The notes under the pieces are model-generated. The model made no database searches, was not told the origin of the DNA, and was given only the letters and a program-made list of their open reading frames with translations. Of a DNA stretch of 8,657 nucleotides, positions 7,518 to 8,657 are shown in pieces. This DNA comes from Chloroflexota bacterium (GTDB taxonomy: Bacteria; Chloroflexota; Dehalococcoidia; SZUA-161; SpSt-899), in contig JABHWQ010000264.1 of the NCBI GenBank assembly GCA_018657655.1, forward strand, positions 1 through 8,657, read 5' to 3'. Numbering within the stretch: position 1 is the stretch's first letter; each line of letters opens with the position of its first letter. A program made the position numbers and the translations under genes.

Positions 7518-7520
7518 AAT

Positions 7521-8657
7521 ATGGTAAGGTGGACATTCTTTCTAGCAGCAGTTTTACTGGCGGCCCTGCTATTCCCTGGCATAATCTCTGCACAACCAAT
7601 GATGAGCGGATTCCAGGGAACTGTCACTGCCGGTGGCGAAAGCATACCGGATGGCACAGTGATCTCCGCCTGGATCGATGGAGTTAAGCTGGCTCAGGAT
7701 GAAACCAGTAATTCCGAGTATGCTTTGTTCATAAGCGGTGATTATACAGAAAAAGCAGTGACATTCCAGGTTGGTAAGTATGAGTCTGAACAGACGGCTA
7801 CCTGGACACGGGGCGAGACTGTCACTGTAAACCTGAGAATCAACTCCTGGCCTTTCCAATGCGATTTCTATGGCGCGGTGACGGTTGATGGTCGGCATGT
7901 ACCGGATGGTACAGAAGTATCGGCGTGGGTGGATTTGGCCAAAGTACAGACCTCTACCACCATTGATTCCATGTACAGTCTGGTTGTTCCCGGTAACTAC
8001 ACTGGAAAAGCAGTAGCTTTCAAAGTCGATGCCTATTACGCTACTCAAATCGTCGAATGGCAAAGAGGTGAGGAACTTGAGACGAACCTTTCGGTGAGTC
8101 TTGGTCCTTTGGTGTGTGGCTTTTACGGTTCGGTAACGCTGGATGGCTATGCTGTTCCCAGCACAACGGAAGTCACAGCTTGGATTGATGGTTTCAAGGT
8201 ACAGACTACCAATAGCGGTTCGGGTACTTATGCATTGAATATTCCAGGCGACCATACTGGCAAACCGGTTTCTTTTAAGGTCGGGAGGCAACTGGCCAAA
8301 GAGAAAGCTGTTTGGGTGAGAGGTGGGAATGTACAGAATACTTTGACTGCTATTCATACTGGTCCAATTGGTGTGACGATAGACATTTCTGCTCCCGAAC
8401 TTGAACCGGGTGATGAGTTCACCCTCACCGTACGAGTTGATCCCAATGGGCACGGCATAAGCGGTGGTGAAGTTGCAATTCTGGCTCTTGATACTGAAGT
8501 GATGGAGATCCTTTTGGATGGGGTTGTACCGGGCGATCTTCTCGGTTCGGATCCAATCGAAGGAGTCAAAGAAAAGACCAGTTCAAGCAACGGGGACAAC
8601 CTGAACTATGCACTTGCGCGCAAAGGCGATACACCGGTACCTACAGGTGCCAATTCA
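7521..8657 (+). CDS. Secreted repeat protein with cohesin-like domain (3' partial)
   Basis: The frame stays open from the ATG at 7521 to the last base, giving 379 residues without a stop; the C-terminus lies outside the window. Residues 1-24 form a signal peptide: MVRW, a hydrophobic core (FFLAAVLLAALLF), then ISA before QP, a good signal peptidase I site. Residues 31-115, 116-200 and 201 to about 283 are three tandem repeats of about 85 residues sharing a pattern like F-x-G-x-VT-x-DG, VPDGT-x-V-x-AW-x-D, YAL-x-IPG-x-YTGK-x-V-x-FKV and W-x-RGE; they look like all-beta, Ig-like modules. From about 285 the pattern (VTIDIS, PGDEFTLTVRVDPNG, SGGEVAILALDTEVMEIL, then GDLLG) resembles a cohesin domain, cut by the window end. 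Anchoring (sortase, S-layer, transmembrane) cannot be judged. The product is extracytoplasmic, with a structural or adhesive role as inference only. Confidence 0.85.
   Translation, partial: MVRWTFFLAAVLLAALLFPGIISAQPMMSGFQGTVTAGGESIPDGTVISAWIDGVKLAQDETSNSEYALFISGDYTEKAVTFQVGKYESEQTATWTRGETVTVNLRINSWPFQCDFYGAVTVDGRHVPDGTEVSAWVDLAKVQTSTTIDSMYSLVVPGNYTGKAVAFKVDAYYATQIVEWQRGEELETNLSVSLGPLVCGFYGSVTLDGYAVPSTTEVTAWIDGFKVQTTNSGSGTYALNIPGDHTGKPVSFKVGRQLAKEKAVWVRGGNVQNTLTAIHTGPIGVTIDISAPELEPGDEFTLTVRVDPNGHGISGGEVAILALDTEVMEILLDGVVPGDLLGSDPIEGVKEKTSSSNGDNLNYALARKGDTPVPTGANS
7611..8369 (+). repeat. Three tandem ~85-codon repeats in the secreted protein
   Basis: The units begin at the phenylalanine codons at 7611, 7866 and 8121, so the first two periods are each exactly 255 bases. 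The third runs to about 8369, slightly shortened before the cohesin-like domain. Protein identity is clear at anchor positions (GxVTxDG, VPDGTxVxAW, TGKxVxFKV) while nucleotide identity is only moderate, so the duplication is old and kept under protein-level selection. Units 2 and 3 look closer to each other at their start (FYGxVTxDG) than to unit 1 (FQGTVTAGG). Confidence 0.85.

Noticed and set aside
7466..7687. Plus-strand 73-codon open frame starting before the secreted protein gene
   Set aside because: It is out of frame with the signal peptide and repeats and has no ribosome site of its own; a shadow of the 7521 gene.
7569..8453. Long minus-strand open frame (294 codons) opposite the secreted protein gene
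   Set aside because: The plus strand here has a signal peptide, a ribosome site and exact-period protein repeats under protein-level constraint; the opposite frame is open only because it mirrors that repeated sequence, and its translation shows no recognisable domain.

Overview
The window carries four protein-coding genes, all on the + strand, at about 45-50% G+C with bacterial-style signals (Shine-Dalgarno sites, a Rho-independent terminator, a sigma70-like promoter). Gene content and the style of the secreted protein suggest an uncultured bacterium, possibly Chloroflexota/Dehalococcoidia. That placement is a guess from general resemblance; there is no rRNA or other taxonomic marker to support it.

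Layout. (1) 7-1296: tyrosyl-tRNA synthetase of the TyrZ type, nearly at the window edge. (2) 1335-2894: the carboxyltransferase (beta) subunit of a biotin-dependent acyl-CoA carboxylase, 38 bp downstream of tyrS with its own good ribosome site and no terminator between, so probably co-transcribed. A textbook terminator (2923-2954) closes this unit. (3) A compact regulatory gap (2955-3047) holds a perfect 8-bp dyad touching the -35 box of a good promoter. It drives a very large gene, 3048-7382 (1444 aa). (4) After a 138-bp gap, 7521 to the window end encodes the first 379 residues of an exported protein with three exact-period 85-residue repeats followed by a cohesin-like domain. It is cut by the window end.

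The most striking element is gene 3. It fuses an N-terminal sugar-1-phosphate nucleotidyltransferase-like region (its layout recalls the GDP-fucose pyrophosphorylase/fucokinase family), a complete Bacillus-type class I mannose-6-phosphate isomerase, and a complete phosphomannomutase/phosphoglucomutase. If the N-terminal part is a guanylyltransferase, this single polypeptide could convert fructose-6-phosphate to mannose-6-phosphate, then mannose-1-phosphate, then GDP-mannose. The PMI and PMM assignments rest on visible catalytic motifs; the nucleotidyltransferase specificity is inference.

The first two genes are housekeeping or central metabolism. The third supplies activated sugar for glycans, and the fourth is an extracytoplasmic protein. 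Whether genes 3 and 4 are functionally linked (for example as a glycosylated surface protein) cannot be told from the sequence. I saw no tRNA, rRNA, CRISPR array, insertion sequence or riboswitch.
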